Of a DNA stretch of 64,000 bases, positions 25,371 through 33,947 are shown piece by piece. This DNA is from Iodobacter arcticus (lineage in GTDB: Bacteria; Pseudomonadota; Gammaproteobacteria; Burkholderiales; Chitinibacteraceae), in contig NZ_JBHTBQ010000014.1 in assembly GCF_042664895.1 (NCBI RefSeq), positions 248,001-312,000 on the forward strand, given 5' to 3'. Under the pieces are notes generated by a model that ran no database searches, was not told the DNA's origin, and saw only the letters and a list, made by a program, of their open reading frames with translations. The translations under genes and the position numbers were made by a program. The number at the start of each line of letters is the position of its first letter. The first letter of the stretch is position 1.

Positions 25371-27458
25371 TTAATTGGCCCCTAACATCCCTACAATTCT
25401 GATGGTTTTACTATCAGGAATCTCGGTATGCGCAATCACGCGTAAGCCCGGAATAGAGCGGCGTAAAAATCGGCTTAGCATCGGGCGCAGCTGGGCAGGG
25501 GCGATCAGCACGGTGCTCAGACCTTGCTGCTCTAATTGCTCAGATAATTCAGAGGCTTGTTTCAATACTCGCTCGGCAAGGCCAGGCTCTAAGCCGCCTT
25601 GCGAATTACCAGAGACGGCCGAGAGTAAAATATTTTCAAGTTGTGGCTCAAGTGTCACAACTTGCAATTCGTTTTCGCCAGGGAAGAGCTGATGAACAAT
25701 CGCTCGCCCTAAAGCGACACGCACGGCAGCGGTTAGCTCGTCGATATTTTGGGTGCGGACAATATGCTCGGCCAGTGTTTCTAGGATGCTGCGCAAGTCG
25801 CGAATATGCATCCCTTCTTCAAGTAAATTTTGTAATACTTTCTGTAAAGTGCCGACAGGAATAATTTTGGGAACTAAGTCTTCCAATAGCTTGGGTGCTT
25901 CTTTGCCAAAGTGCTCAAGTAATTGCTGGACTTCTTCGCGGCCTAAAAGCTCAGCAGAATGGCTTTGTAAAATATTTGAGATATGGGTGGCCACCACGGT
26001 GGAAGCATCCACTACGGTATAGCCAAAGGCTTGCGCCTGATCGCGTAAGCTGCCATCAATCCAAACGGCAGGTAGGCCAAAAGTAGGGTCTTGGGTTGGC
26101 GTGCCGGGCAGCTGGCCAATGGCGTTGCCTGGATTAATGGCCAGCCATTGCGCTGCAAAAGCTTCACCCGTGCCGACATCCACTCCTTTGAGTTGGATGC
26201 GGTATTGGTTGGGCTTAAGCTCTAAATTATCGCGGATATGCACGGAGGGCACCAAAAAGCCTAGCTCTTGTGCGATTTTTTTACGGATGCCACGAATACG
26301 CCGCAGTAATTCACCGTCTTGATTGCGATCGACTAGAGGAATCAGCCGGTAGCCAACTTCTAAGCCGACCGGATCGACGGGCTGGACATCATTCCAGCTG
26401 ACTTCTTGCAAGGGGGGCGTTGCAGCGGGCGCGCCACCTGGAGCGCCTGCGGGGCCTGCTGCCCCGCCATCTGCAGCGGCGGTTTGCAGTGCTGTTGCGT
26501 TGTTACGCTGATCTAGCTGCCAAGCAATCCCACCCAAAATAGCTGACATAAGTAAAAATGCGGTGTGCGGCATACCGGGGATGATACCTAGAATGCCAAG
26601 TACCCCAGACGTAATGTAGAGCACCTGTGGTTGTGAAAACATTTGCCCAAGAATCTGCTCGGATAAATCTTCACCATCGCCGACACGTGACACGACAATA
26701 CCGGCCGCAACCGAAATAATCAGCCCAGGAATCTGCGCAACCAGACCATCACCAATGGTCAGCATGCTGTAGGTTTTACCTGCTTCAGCAAAAGGTAAAT
26801 CGTGTTGAGCCATACCCACAATTAAGCCGCCGATCAGGTTAATCACCATGATCATGATCCCAGCTACGGCATCGCCGCGTACAAACTTCGAGGCACCATC
26901 CATAGAGCCGAAGAAGTTAGATTCTTGCGAGATTTCGGAGCGGCGGCGGCGGGCGTCTTCTTCGCCGATCATGCCCGCGTTTAAATCAGCATCAATCGCC
27001 ATTTGCTTACCTGGCATGGCATCCAGCGTAAAGCGAGCAGATACTTCGGCAATTCGCCCTGCACCCTTAGTAATCACCACAAAGTTAATAATGGTTAGAA
27101 TAACGAAACCAATGATACCAACAGCTAAATTATCGCCAATCAGCACGTGGCCAAAGGCTTCAATTACTTTGCCGGCTGCATCTGCGCCATTGTGGCCTTC
27201 GGTGAGAATCAGCTTGGTTGATGCAATATTTAAAGAGAGTCGCAGTAGCGTGGTAAATAATAGAACGGTCGGAAAGCTGGAGAATTCGAGTGGTTTACGG
27301 GTGTAAAGCGCGACCATCAGCACAATGATGGAAATGGCGATATTAAATGTAAAGAAAAAGTCGAGCGCGAGCGCAGGCAGCGGCAAAACCATCATGCCGA
27401 GCACCATTAACACCAGTATTGGACCGGCTAATTTACTGTAATTAAAAGTACGCCACAT
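25371..27458 (-). CDS. flhA: Flagellar export gate protein FlhA
   Basis: Large export-gate subunit of 695 residues. Eight hydrophobic segments span 1-310, with the conserved FHIPEP-type cytoplasmic loop including VITKGAGRIAEVSARFTLDAMPGKQMAIDADLNAG. The soluble C-terminal domain (about 350-695) docks export chaperones. An Ala/Gly/Pro-rich linker lies near 325-350. Full length. It forms the gate with FlhB, FliP, FliQ and FliR, all present in this window. Confidence 0.97.
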   Translation of the reverse strand: MWRTFNYSKLAGPILVLMVLGMMVLPLPALALDFFFTFNIAISIIVLMVALYTRKPLEFSSFPTVLLFTTLLRLSLNIASTKLILTEGHNGADAAGKVIEAFGHVLIGDNLAVGIIGFVILTIINFVVITKGAGRIAEVSARFTLDAMPGKQMAIDADLNAGMIGEEDARRRRSEISQESNFFGSMDGASKFVRGDAVAGIMIMVINLIGGLIVGMAQHDLPFAEAGKTYSMLTIGDGLVAQIPGLIISVAAGIVVSRVGDGEDLSEQILGQMFSQPQVLYITSGVLGILGIIPGMPHTAFLLMSAILGGIAWQLDQRNNATALQTAAADGGAAGPAGAPGGAPAATPPLQEVSWNDVQPVDPVGLEVGYRLIPLVDRNQDGELLRRIRGIRKKIAQELGFLVPSVHIRDNLELKPNQYRIQLKGVDVGTGEAFAAQWLAINPGNAIGQLPGTPTQDPTFGLPAVWIDGSLRDQAQAFGYTVVDASTVVATHISNILQSHSAELLGREEVQQLLEHFGKEAPKLLEDLVPKIIPVGTLQKVLQNLLEEGMHIRDLRSILETLAEHIVRTQNIDELTAAVRVALGRAIVHQLFPGENELQVVTLEPQLENILLSAVSGNSQGGLEPGLAERVLKQASELSEQLEQQGLSTVLIAPAQLRPMLSRFLRRSIPGLRVIAHTEIPDSKTIRIVGMLGAN

Positions 27459-27496
27459 AGCGCTATAAGCTCTGAATTAGTAATAGATAAACTGTA

Positions 27497-27598
27497 AGTG
27501 CTTATGCAAAAAAGCCCCAGCTGCATTGAGCCTCCTTGCCGTATTACACATACTGCCTGTGTGGGCTCGTCTTGCTGGAAAACTTTTGCATAAGCACT
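27497..27598. repeat. 102-bp inverted-repeat element between flhB and flhA
   Basis: A perfect 15-bp inverted repeat: agtgcttatgcaaaa (27497-27511) and ttttgcataagcact (27584-27598). It fills most of the 142-base gap between flhB and flhA, which elsewhere are usually nearly contiguous. Between the arms are GC-rich segments and short poly-A/poly-T tracts (gcaaaaaagcccc...ggaaaacttttgc). It may be a small inserted element that also acts as a transcription attenuator. Confidence 0.6.
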
Positions 27599-27600
27599 GA

Positions 27601-28737
27601 TTAGGCTTCACCACCGGGGTCTAATTCGCTAGGGACAGGAAGCTCATCGGCCAAGTTTGGCTCATCACCACCATAATTCTGCCAGTGCTTTAACTGATAG
27701 ATATACGCCAGCACTTCAGCTGCCGCAGTATACAGTGCAGCGGGAATCTCGGCTCCGAGTTCAGCATGATGATAAAGCGCGCGGGCAAATGGCGGGGTAC
27801 GCACCACAATTACTTTATGCTCTTTGCCTAGCTCAATAATGCGCTCTGCCAGTAAGAAAGCACCTTTGGCTACGACCTTGGGCGCACGCATGGCTTCGGT
27901 ATATTGCAGCGCCACAGCGTAGTGAGTCGGGTTGGTGACAATTACATTGGCTTTGGGAATCTCGCTCATCATGCGCTTTCTGGCGGCTTCGTGTTGTAAC
28001 TGGCGAATCTTACCTTTTACTTCCGCCGAGCCTTCGGCATCTTTCCCTTCCTGCTTGACTTCTTCCTTGGTCATGCGCAGGCCTTTGTAATAATCCCAAA
28101 GCTGATAGGGCGCATCAATCGCGGCTAAAAGAGCGAGTGAGCTAATGACGAGTAATAAAGTGTGTTGCACCATATCCCACATAAAGGGCAGGCCTATCTC
28201 CAGCGGCATGGTAATCAGCTGTAAAAACTCTTCTCTTTCGCTCCAGAGCACCCAGGCGGCCACACCACCAATTAAGCTTGATTTAAGAATGGTTTTAACC
28301 ATGTTTACCACGCTCTTAAGCGTAAACATACGGCCAATGCCACTGATGGGATTCATGCGGGAGAAATTGGGCGCTAAAGCATCAAAGGTAAACAGCCAGC
28401 CTCCGACTAAAACAGGCGTAATAATTGCGATAAGTGCGCAGGGCAGAATAATCGGCAGGCAGGCCATCAGCGCTTTATGGCTTGAGCTCATAAAGTGCAG
28501 CAGCATTTGATTGGGGTCGGCGATGGTGGCGCGGTTAAAAGTAAGTTCGGTGACAAAAATGGTTTTTAAAGTTTGCAGCAGCTCAGGCCCAAGCTTGATC
28601 AGGGCGACTACGCCAACCATTAAAATTGAAAAAGTGGCTAATTCTTGCGAGCGTGGAATTTGCCCTTTACCTCGCGCCTCCTCAAGGCGCTTGCCAGAGG
28701 CGGGCTCCGTGCGTTCTGCATCTGAATCTTCAGCCAT
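27601..28737 (-). CDS. flhB: Flagellar export switch protein FlhB
   Basis: A 378-residue export apparatus protein with four membrane segments (about 30-55, 85-110, 140-165, 185-210) and a cytoplasmic autocleaving domain. The cleavage motif NPTH starts at Asn269, exactly where it is expected. FlhB senses FliK and switches export from rod/hook to filament substrates. It is the first gene of the leftward flagellar block and is divergent from fliK, its functional partner. Confidence 0.97.
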   Translation of the reverse strand: MAEDSDAERTEPASGKRLEEARGKGQIPRSQELATFSILMVGVVALIKLGPELLQTLKTIFVTELTFNRATIADPNQMLLHFMSSSHKALMACLPIILPCALIAIITPVLVGGWLFTFDALAPNFSRMNPISGIGRMFTLKSVVNMVKTILKSSLIGGVAAWVLWSEREEFLQLITMPLEIGLPFMWDMVQHTLLLVISSLALLAAIDAPYQLWDYYKGLRMTKEEVKQEGKDAEGSAEVKGKIRQLQHEAARKRMMSEIPKANVIVTNPTHYAVALQYTEAMRAPKVVAKGAFLLAERIIELGKEHKVIVVRTPPFARALYHHAELGAEIPAALYTAAAEVLAYIYQLKHWQNYGGDEPNLADELPVPSELDPGGEA

Positions 28738-28885
28738 TATTTCTCCTTAAAACACGATAGCCCCATGCCATTCTAAAACGAGCATCAATAAGGACTGAAA
28801 CAAAAGCTCTGGGGTCTTCTGGGCGTGCTTTCCCGCTTACGGGGATAAGACATTTGCTGAGTTTATCATAGCCATTTATCAGGGC

Positions 28886-28901
28886 TGGCACTGCAATTGC
28901 T
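28886..28901 (+). promoter_or_regulatory. Sigma-54 promoter of fliK
   Basis: TGGCACTGCAATTGCT matches the RpoN consensus (TGGCAC-N5-TTGC, correct 10-base spacing between the GG and GC elements). It lies 35 bases before the fliK ATG, so transcription would start near 28912. Confidence 0.88.
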
Positions 28902-28935
28902 TATGTTATGTTTACATTTATTGAGGAGCCTGGTC

Positions 28936-30066
28936 ATGGCGAGCAATCTCACTGTTACAGCCAGTGCGCAAACGAGTCGTTCAACAGATTTACGTTCCTC
29001 AGTTTCAATGGGGGCAGAAACGGCTCAGCCGTTTGCCAAAGTGCTGGAGCGCGAAGTCAATACCCGCCAGGAAGGGCAGTCTGCCGAGTCAGGTGAGAAA
29101 AAACCATCAGAGCCCGCAGAAGGCAGCGCGAATAGCGAAGAAAAACAAGCCGTTGCTGCCAGTGTGCAAGCTGTTCAGCCTTGGCTGGCGATGTTGCAAG
29201 CGCAGGCCATCTCTCAAACAGCGCCTGTAATTGCCGATGTGCAAAATGAAGTGAGCGTTGAAGACAGCGTGCTGGATCTGAGTAAGCTGGGTCAAGGCTT
29301 GCTAGGCGAAGGTAATGCTAAAGACGCTAAGGATTTTAGCGCTTTAGAAGACGCTGATTTTAATCCGGCAAGTTTGCTCGGTGGTGGAGTCGATGCGGCA
29401 AAATTTGCCTTGCTACGGCAAAAATCGGCCAGCGGTGCTGAGGGGTTTACTGCACCGGTAGATGAGTTTTCTGCTTTATTGGCAAGCTCTAAAGATCAGG
29501 CTTTGCTGCCTAAAATAGATGCCGCGCCGCAAATGACGCTACGTACGCCTGTGCTGGAAGCCAAGCCTGCTGCGCCTCAACACACGGTGGCAGAGCCTGT
29601 GGGTAGCGCTCGCTGGGGCGATGCTGTGGCACAGCGTGTTTCGATGATGCTGCAAGATCAGCATCAGCAAATTGATATGCAGCTCAACCCTCCGCATTTG
29701 GGTCCGATGGAAGTGCGTCTGACTATGTCGGGCGAGCAGGCCAGCGTGGTATTTAGCTCGCAGCACGCTTCCGTACGCGAAGCATTGGCGGCTGCAACGC
29801 CCAGATTAACGATGTTGCTGGCTGACCAAGGCATTCAGTTAAGCAATGTGCAAGTGGCGTCTGATTCTTTGAACCAACATACTCAGCAACAAGCCCAGCA
29901 GCAGGCTCAGCAACAAGCAAGCAGTCAGCAAATGGATCAGCAGCGCCAATCCAGATCACAGCAGTTTATGGGAGATCTTAATGGTGCTTATGCTGATGGT
30001 CAGCCTAGGGTGATGACAGACATTGCCTTGCCTGTGGCAAGAAGTGGTTTAAATCTTTATGTTTGA
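28936..30066 (+). CDS. fliK: Flagellar hook-length control protein FliK
   Basis: A 376-residue secreted ruler protein. The N-terminal 230 residues are Ala/Glu/Ser-rich and unstructured-looking. The conserved C-terminal domain (about 250-330) has QQIDMQLNPPHLGPMEVRL and VREALAAATPRLTMLLADQGIQL, and a Gln-rich tail follows. The ATG at 28936 is chosen because GAGGAG precedes it by 8 bases and because upstream in-frame codons overlap the sigma-54 promoter's transcription start. It heads the rightward flagellar block. Confidence 0.93.
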   Translation: MASNLTVTASAQTSRSTDLRSSVSMGAETAQPFAKVLEREVNTRQEGQSAESGEKKPSEPAEGSANSEEKQAVAASVQAVQPWLAMLQAQAISQTAPVIADVQNEVSVEDSVLDLSKLGQGLLGEGNAKDAKDFSALEDADFNPASLLGGGVDAAKFALLRQKSASGAEGFTAPVDEFSALLASSKDQALLPKIDAAPQMTLRTPVLEAKPAAPQHTVAEPVGSARWGDAVAQRVSMMLQDQHQQIDMQLNPPHLGPMEVRLTMSGEQASVVFSSQHASVREALAAATPRLTMLLADQGIQLSNVQVASDSLNQHTQQQAQQQAQQQASSQQMDQQRQSRSQQFMGDLNGAYADGQPRVMTDIALPVARSGLNLYV

Positions 30067-30135
30067 TCAAAGCCAATCTTGTTGCTTTACCACAAGACTC
30101 GCAGCTTACTACCTGTTTGTTAATGCTTTTTAAGC

Positions 30136-30191
30136 TATAATCAGCTCAATTATTTCCAAGGCCCGCGCCCCTCGCTCTTTGTTTGGGGCGC
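30136..30191 (+). promoter_or_regulatory. Possible fliL promoter and GC-rich hairpin
   Basis: A TATAAT box (30136-30141) has no clear -35 box. It is followed by a stem gcgcccc (30165-30171)/ggggcgc (30185-30191) with a T-poor tail. It could be a weak terminator for fliK, an attenuator, or 5' leader structure for fliL. Confidence 0.35.
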
Positions 30192-30251
30192 TTTGTTCTG
30201 GTCTAAACACTTCTTTTTTATTAAATATTTCAATCCATTCAAGGTGATGTG

Positions 30252-30788
30252 ATGTCAGATGCCAAAGTGGAAGCAGCGCCTAAAGCGAAGAAAAATATTC
30301 TTTTGTTCGCAGTCATCGGGCTATTAGTTGTTTTGTTAATCATTGTTGGTGGTGTTGCAGCCTTTTTATTAACGAAAAGTAGTGATCCTGCTGCCGATGA
30401 AGTGGCTGCAGAGGCTACGGCACAAGACGATGTAAAAAAGAAAAAGAAAGATAAGAAAAAGAAAGAAGAGCATCCTGCTGTGTATGAGAAATTGCCGCAA
30501 TTTACAGTTAACTTGTCTTCGGATGAGGGCGATGGAATCCTGCAGACTGATATTTCAGTTGAGCTGGGTGATCCGCTAGTGGCAGAAAAAATCAAAGCGC
30601 AAATGCCAAAAATTCAGGCCCAAGTAAATAAATTATTGCGTTCTAAAACAATTGCAGAAGTAAAGGCAGTTGATGGAACAGATAAGCTTGCAAAAGAAAT
30701 CCGCGAGCTGATGAATAAGATTTTGCACGCTGAATCTGAAGATGAAGGCGTTGTTTCAGTGAACTTTACAACGTTTATTGTTCAGTAA
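30252..30788 (+). CDS. fliL: Flagellar basal body-associated protein FliL
   Basis: A 178-residue single-pass inner-membrane protein that rings the stator and supports motor torque. The membrane helix is at about 17-40 (LLFAVIGLLVVLLIIVGGVA), then a lysine-rich stretch (KKKKKDKKKKEEH, about 61-73), then the stomatin-like FliL domain (FTVNLSSDEGDGILQTDISVELG) ending VNFTTFIVQ. The ATG at 30252, with AAGG 8 bases upstream, is preferred over the GTG one codon earlier. Confidence 0.94.
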   Translation: MSDAKVEAAPKAKKNILLFAVIGLLVVLLIIVGGVAAFLLTKSSDPAADEVAAEATAQDDVKKKKKDKKKKEEHPAVYEKLPQFTVNLSSDEGDGILQTDISVELGDPLVAEKIKAQMPKIQAQVNKLLRSKTIAEVKAVDGTDKLAKEIRELMNKILHAESEDEGVVSVNFTTFIVQ

Positions 30789-30946
30789 GCTGCGTCATAA
30801 AACGTGTTTGGCGTATTGATTACGCCTTAATTGTAATGAGTTTAATAAGCTGTAAAAAGACGCTTTGCTGCCGTGGCAGGCACTAAGGCGTCTTGCTTGC
30901 AGTTATATATTTAATAACGGGTAAGTGTTTATCCGGACTAAGGATT

Positions 30947-31978
30947 ATGGCAGACGATATCCTTTCTCAGGAAGAGGTCGACGCGCTACTGCGCGGTGTG
31001 ACTGGTGAAGAAGATTCTTCCGACGAAGAGGTCGATGCTTCTGCTGTCCGTGATTACGATATCGGCCGTCAGGAACGTATTGTTCGCGGCCGGATGCCAA
31101 CGCTTGAAATCTTGAATGAGCGTTTTGCACGTAATTTGCGGGTGGCCTTATTTAACTTTATGCGCCGTAACGCAGAAATCTCCGTTGGCCCCGTTCGGGT
31201 TCAAAAATACAGCGAATTTATTCGCAATCTGGTTGTTCCTACCAATTTAAACCTGATTCAGATGAAGCCACTACGCGGAACGGGCTTGTTTATTTTTGAC
31301 CCCGATTTTGTGTTTCTGGTGGTGGATAATTTATTTGGCTCAGATGGCCGCTATCACGTGCGGGTTGAAGGGCGTGATTTTACGGCGACCGAGCAACGGA
31401 TTATTCAGCGCCTTTTGGAAGTGGTTTTTGAAGAGTATCAAAAAGCATGGTTACCGGTTTTTCCTTGCGAGTTTGTTTATGTTCGCTCGGAAATGAATAC
31501 GCAATTTGCCAATATCGCCACGCCAACCGAAGTGGTAGTGGCCTACACATTTAAAATTGAGTTGGGCGCAGGCGGCGGCGATTTTCATATCTGCTTCCCT
31601 TATTCGATGATCGAGCCGATTCGTGATGTCTTGTACAGCACCATGCAGGCGGATCGAATTGAAGTCGACAATCGCTGGACCACCTTGATGCAAAAGCAAA
31701 TTCAGCATGCAGAAGTGGATTTGGTCGCTACTTTAGGCAATGCCAAAGTAACCTTAGGTGAAATTTTGGAATTGCAGCTGGGTGATATTATTTCTTTAGA
31801 AATCCCCGAAGCCATTATTGCTGCTGTGGATAATGTGCCAGTGCTGGAGTGTAATTACGGCACTTTAAACGGGCAATACGCTTTAAAAGTGAGTAAAGTT
31901 CTCGGCTCTGCTGAAGCATTAACGGGCAGTGAGACGGAAGGAGACCTTGACGAGAGCTATGAAAAGAGAAAACCATAA
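30947..31978 (+). CDS. fliM: Flagellar motor switch protein FliM
   Basis: A 343-residue C-ring protein that binds CheY-P and controls rotation direction. The N-terminal CheY-binding peptide MADDILSQEEVDALLRGV sits at the very start, which fixes the start at 30947 (AAGG just upstream). The middle CheC-like domain follows (about 50-230, with RGTGLFIFDPDFVFLVVDNLFG), and then the C-terminal SpoA domain (about 250-330, LQLGDIISLEIPEAIIAAVD). Full length. Confidence 0.97.
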   Translation: MADDILSQEEVDALLRGVTGEEDSSDEEVDASAVRDYDIGRQERIVRGRMPTLEILNERFARNLRVALFNFMRRNAEISVGPVRVQKYSEFIRNLVVPTNLNLIQMKPLRGTGLFIFDPDFVFLVVDNLFGSDGRYHVRVEGRDFTATEQRIIQRLLEVVFEEYQKAWLPVFPCEFVYVRSEMNTQFANIATPTEVVVAYTFKIELGAGGGDFHICFPYSMIEPIRDVLYSTMQADRIEVDNRWTTLMQKQIQHAEVDLVATLGNAKVTLGEILELQLGDIISLEIPEAIIAAVDNVPVLECNYGTLNGQYALKVSKVLGSAEALTGSETEGDLDESYEKRKP

Positions 31979-32094
31979 GTTGTAATCGTCGCAGAATTAA
32001 AGAGAAAGCCATGGCATGTGAGTTATGGTTGATAAATATATAAAAAGTCATGGTCGTGAATTGTGGCTGATGAAAAGCCAAGGAGTACTTAATA

Positions 32095-32508
32095 ATGGCT
32101 GATGAAGATGAAATGGCAATGGATGACTGGGCTGCCGCCTTAGCCGAGCAAGAAGTGGCTGATGCTGCGATCGCAGATAAACCGGATGTACAAGCGGCTG
32201 ATATTTTTCAGCGCTTTGATACCAGCGCGCCCATTGCTAATGCGCCAAGTAATATTGATATGATTTTGGATATTCCCGTTTCACTGACTGTGGAGCTGGG
32301 CCGGACTAAAATCGCTATTCGTAGTTTATTGCAATTGGCACAGGGCTCGGTGGTCGAGCTAGACGGTATGGCGGGTGAGCCAATGGATGTGCTGGTTAAT
32401 GGCTGTTTAATTGCGCAGGGTGAAGTGGTGGTGGTGAATGATAAATTTGGTATTCGTCTCACCGATATTATTACACCGGCAGAACGTATTCGCCGTTTAC
32501 ATAAGTAA
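32095..32508 (+). CDS. fliN: Flagellar motor switch protein FliN
   Basis: A 137-residue C-ring protein. A variable acidic N-terminus with MADEDEMAMDDWAAALAEQE is followed by a SpoA domain (about 55-130: ILDIPVSLTVELGRTKIAIRSLLQLAQGSVVELD). AAGGAG lies 9 bases before the ATG. It interacts with FliM and FliH. Full length. Confidence 0.97.
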   Translation: MADEDEMAMDDWAAALAEQEVADAAIADKPDVQAADIFQRFDTSAPIANAPSNIDMILDIPVSLTVELGRTKIAIRSLLQLAQGSVVELDGMAGEPMDVLVNGCLIAQGEVVVVNDKFGIRLTDIITPAERIRRLHK

Positions 32509-32512
32509 GCTC

Positions 32513-32932
32513 ATGCTGTTCTTCTTTCGTTTCTTTGTGCTAGCTTGCTTCCCTTTGATGGCTCAGGCAAGTGCATCCTCCCCTGTTGCCGCATCTCCTT
32601 CTAGCCTGATGTCGATTGCCCAAGTGGTGTTGGCACTGGCTTTTGTGATCGGCCTGATTTTATTCAGTGCATGGCTGCTACGTCGCCTGTCTGTATTGCC
32701 AATGAATGGCGGGCAAAAAGCGCCGCTCAAAGTGGTGAGCGGCGTGATGGTGGGCAGTAAGGAGCGGGTGGTGGTGGTTGAAGTAGAAGGCAGCTGGCTG
32801 GTGCTGGGGGTAACATCAAGCTCGGTGAACCTGCTGCATACCCTGACCGCCCCCGAGCAAGTAGAGCCAGCTCCGGTTGTTTCTTCTTTTGCTGCAAGTC
32901 TGGCGGCTGTTTTACAAAGGAAAACACCTTGA
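32513..32932 (+). CDS. fliO: Flagellar biosynthesis protein FliO
   Basis: A 139-residue protein with an N-terminal signal-like segment (MLFFFRFFVLACFPLMAQA), one membrane helix (about 38-60, VVLALAFVIGLILFSAWLLRRL) and a small cytoplasmic domain (KVVSGVMVGSKERVVVVEVEGSWLVLGVT). FliO assists assembly of the FliP ring. The ATG at 32513 starts 4 bases after the fliN stop. The stop overlaps the fliP start. Confidence 0.9.
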   Translation: MLFFFRFFVLACFPLMAQASASSPVAASPSSLMSIAQVVLALAFVIGLILFSAWLLRRLSVLPMNGGQKAPLKVVSGVMVGSKERVVVVEVEGSWLVLGVTSSSVNLLHTLTAPEQVEPAPVVSSFAASLAAVLQRKTP

Positions 32933-33672
32933 AACGCGCCATGATTGTTGTGCTGAGCGTATTATTGGCCGGAGCCGCTTTTGCTGCAGACCCCGGTATT
33001 CCTTTTATGACAGCCAATGCGCAAACAGGGGGCACGCAATATAGCCTACCTATTCAAACGCTATTGTTTCTAACCGCGCTTGGTTTTTTACCTGCGCTCT
33101 TATTGATGATGACGGCATTTACCCGTATTGTGATTGTTTTGTCTTTATTGCGCCAGGCATTGGGTACGATGCAAGCGCCGCCCAATCAAGTGATTGTGGG
33201 CATGTCTTTATTTCTTACTTTTTTTATTATGTCGCCGGTATTTGATAAAATTTATCAAGTGGCTTATCAGCCTTATGCAGAGCAAAAAATAGGTTTTAAT
33301 CAGGCGGTTGAAAAAGGCGTGGTGCCATTAAAAGATTTTATGCTGAAGCAAACGCGCCAAAAGGATTTAGCCTTTTTTATTGATATCTCCGGCGAAAAAA
33401 AACCGAATGGCCCCGAGGATGTGAGCTTACGTACTCTTGTACCTGCTTTTGTGACCAGCGAGCTTAAAACGGCGTTTCAGATCGGCTTTATCGTTTTTAT
33501 TCCCTTTATTATTATCGACTTTGTGGTGGCGAGTATTTTAATGGCCATGGGGATGATGATGGTGTCCCCTGTGATTATCTCCTTACCCTTTAAGTTAATG
33601 CTCTTTGTCTTGGTGGATGGCTGGGCTTTGCTCATGGGATCCTTAGTGCAAAGTTTTTATGTTGCGGGGTAG
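32929..33672 (+). CDS. fliP: Flagellar export gate protein FliP
   Basis: A 247-residue core gate subunit. The signal peptide (MKRAMIVVLSVLLAGAAFA) is cleaved, then four membrane segments follow with the family signatures QALGTMQAPPNQVIVGMSLFL and PFIIIDFVVASILMAMGMM. The TTG at 32929 is taken as the start since it has an AAAGGA site and supplies the positive charge of the signal peptide; an ATG four codons later is the alternative. Confidence 0.95.
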   Translation: MKRAMIVVLSVLLAGAAFAADPGIPFMTANAQTGGTQYSLPIQTLLFLTALGFLPALLLMMTAFTRIVIVLSLLRQALGTMQAPPNQVIVGMSLFLTFFIMSPVFDKIYQVAYQPYAEQKIGFNQAVEKGVVPLKDFMLKQTRQKDLAFFIDISGEKKPNGPEDVSLRTLVPAFVTSELKTAFQIGFIVFIPFIIIDFVVASILMAMGMMMVSPVIISLPFKLMLFVLVDGWALLMGSLVQSFYVAG

Positions 33673-33677
33673 CGCAA

Positions 33678-33947
33678 ATGACGCCAGAAGCCGTTGTAAC
33701 GGTGATTCAAAGAGCGATGGAGGTGATGGTGCTGCTGGGCGGGCCATTGCTGCTGACCGCGCTGGTGGTCGGGTTGGTGGTGAGTATTTTTCAAGCGGCA
33801 ACACAAATCAATGAAGCCTCACTTTCTTTTATCCCCAAACTGCTGATTACTTTTCTGGTTTTTGTTTTGATTGGGCCATGGATGATTGAAACGGCTATGG
33901 ATTACACCATTCGCTTATTTCAAAGTATTCCGCAGTTGATTAGCTGA
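33678..33947 (+). CDS. fliQ: Flagellar export gate protein FliQ
   Basis: An 89-residue two-helix membrane protein, standard for FliQ: MTPEAVVTVIQRAMEVMVLL at the start and FQAATQINEASLSFIPKLL in the loop. It is the third component of the FliPQR gate. It overlaps the fliR start by one base (TGATG). Confidence 0.96.
   Translation: MTPEAVVTVIQRAMEVMVLLGGPLLLTALVVGLVVSIFQAATQINEASLSFIPKLLITFLVFVLIGPWMIETAMDYTIRLFQSIPQLIS

Noticed and set aside
26848..27306. 152-codon frame antisense to flhA
   Set aside because: Mirror of a strongly conserved coding region; no protein family features.
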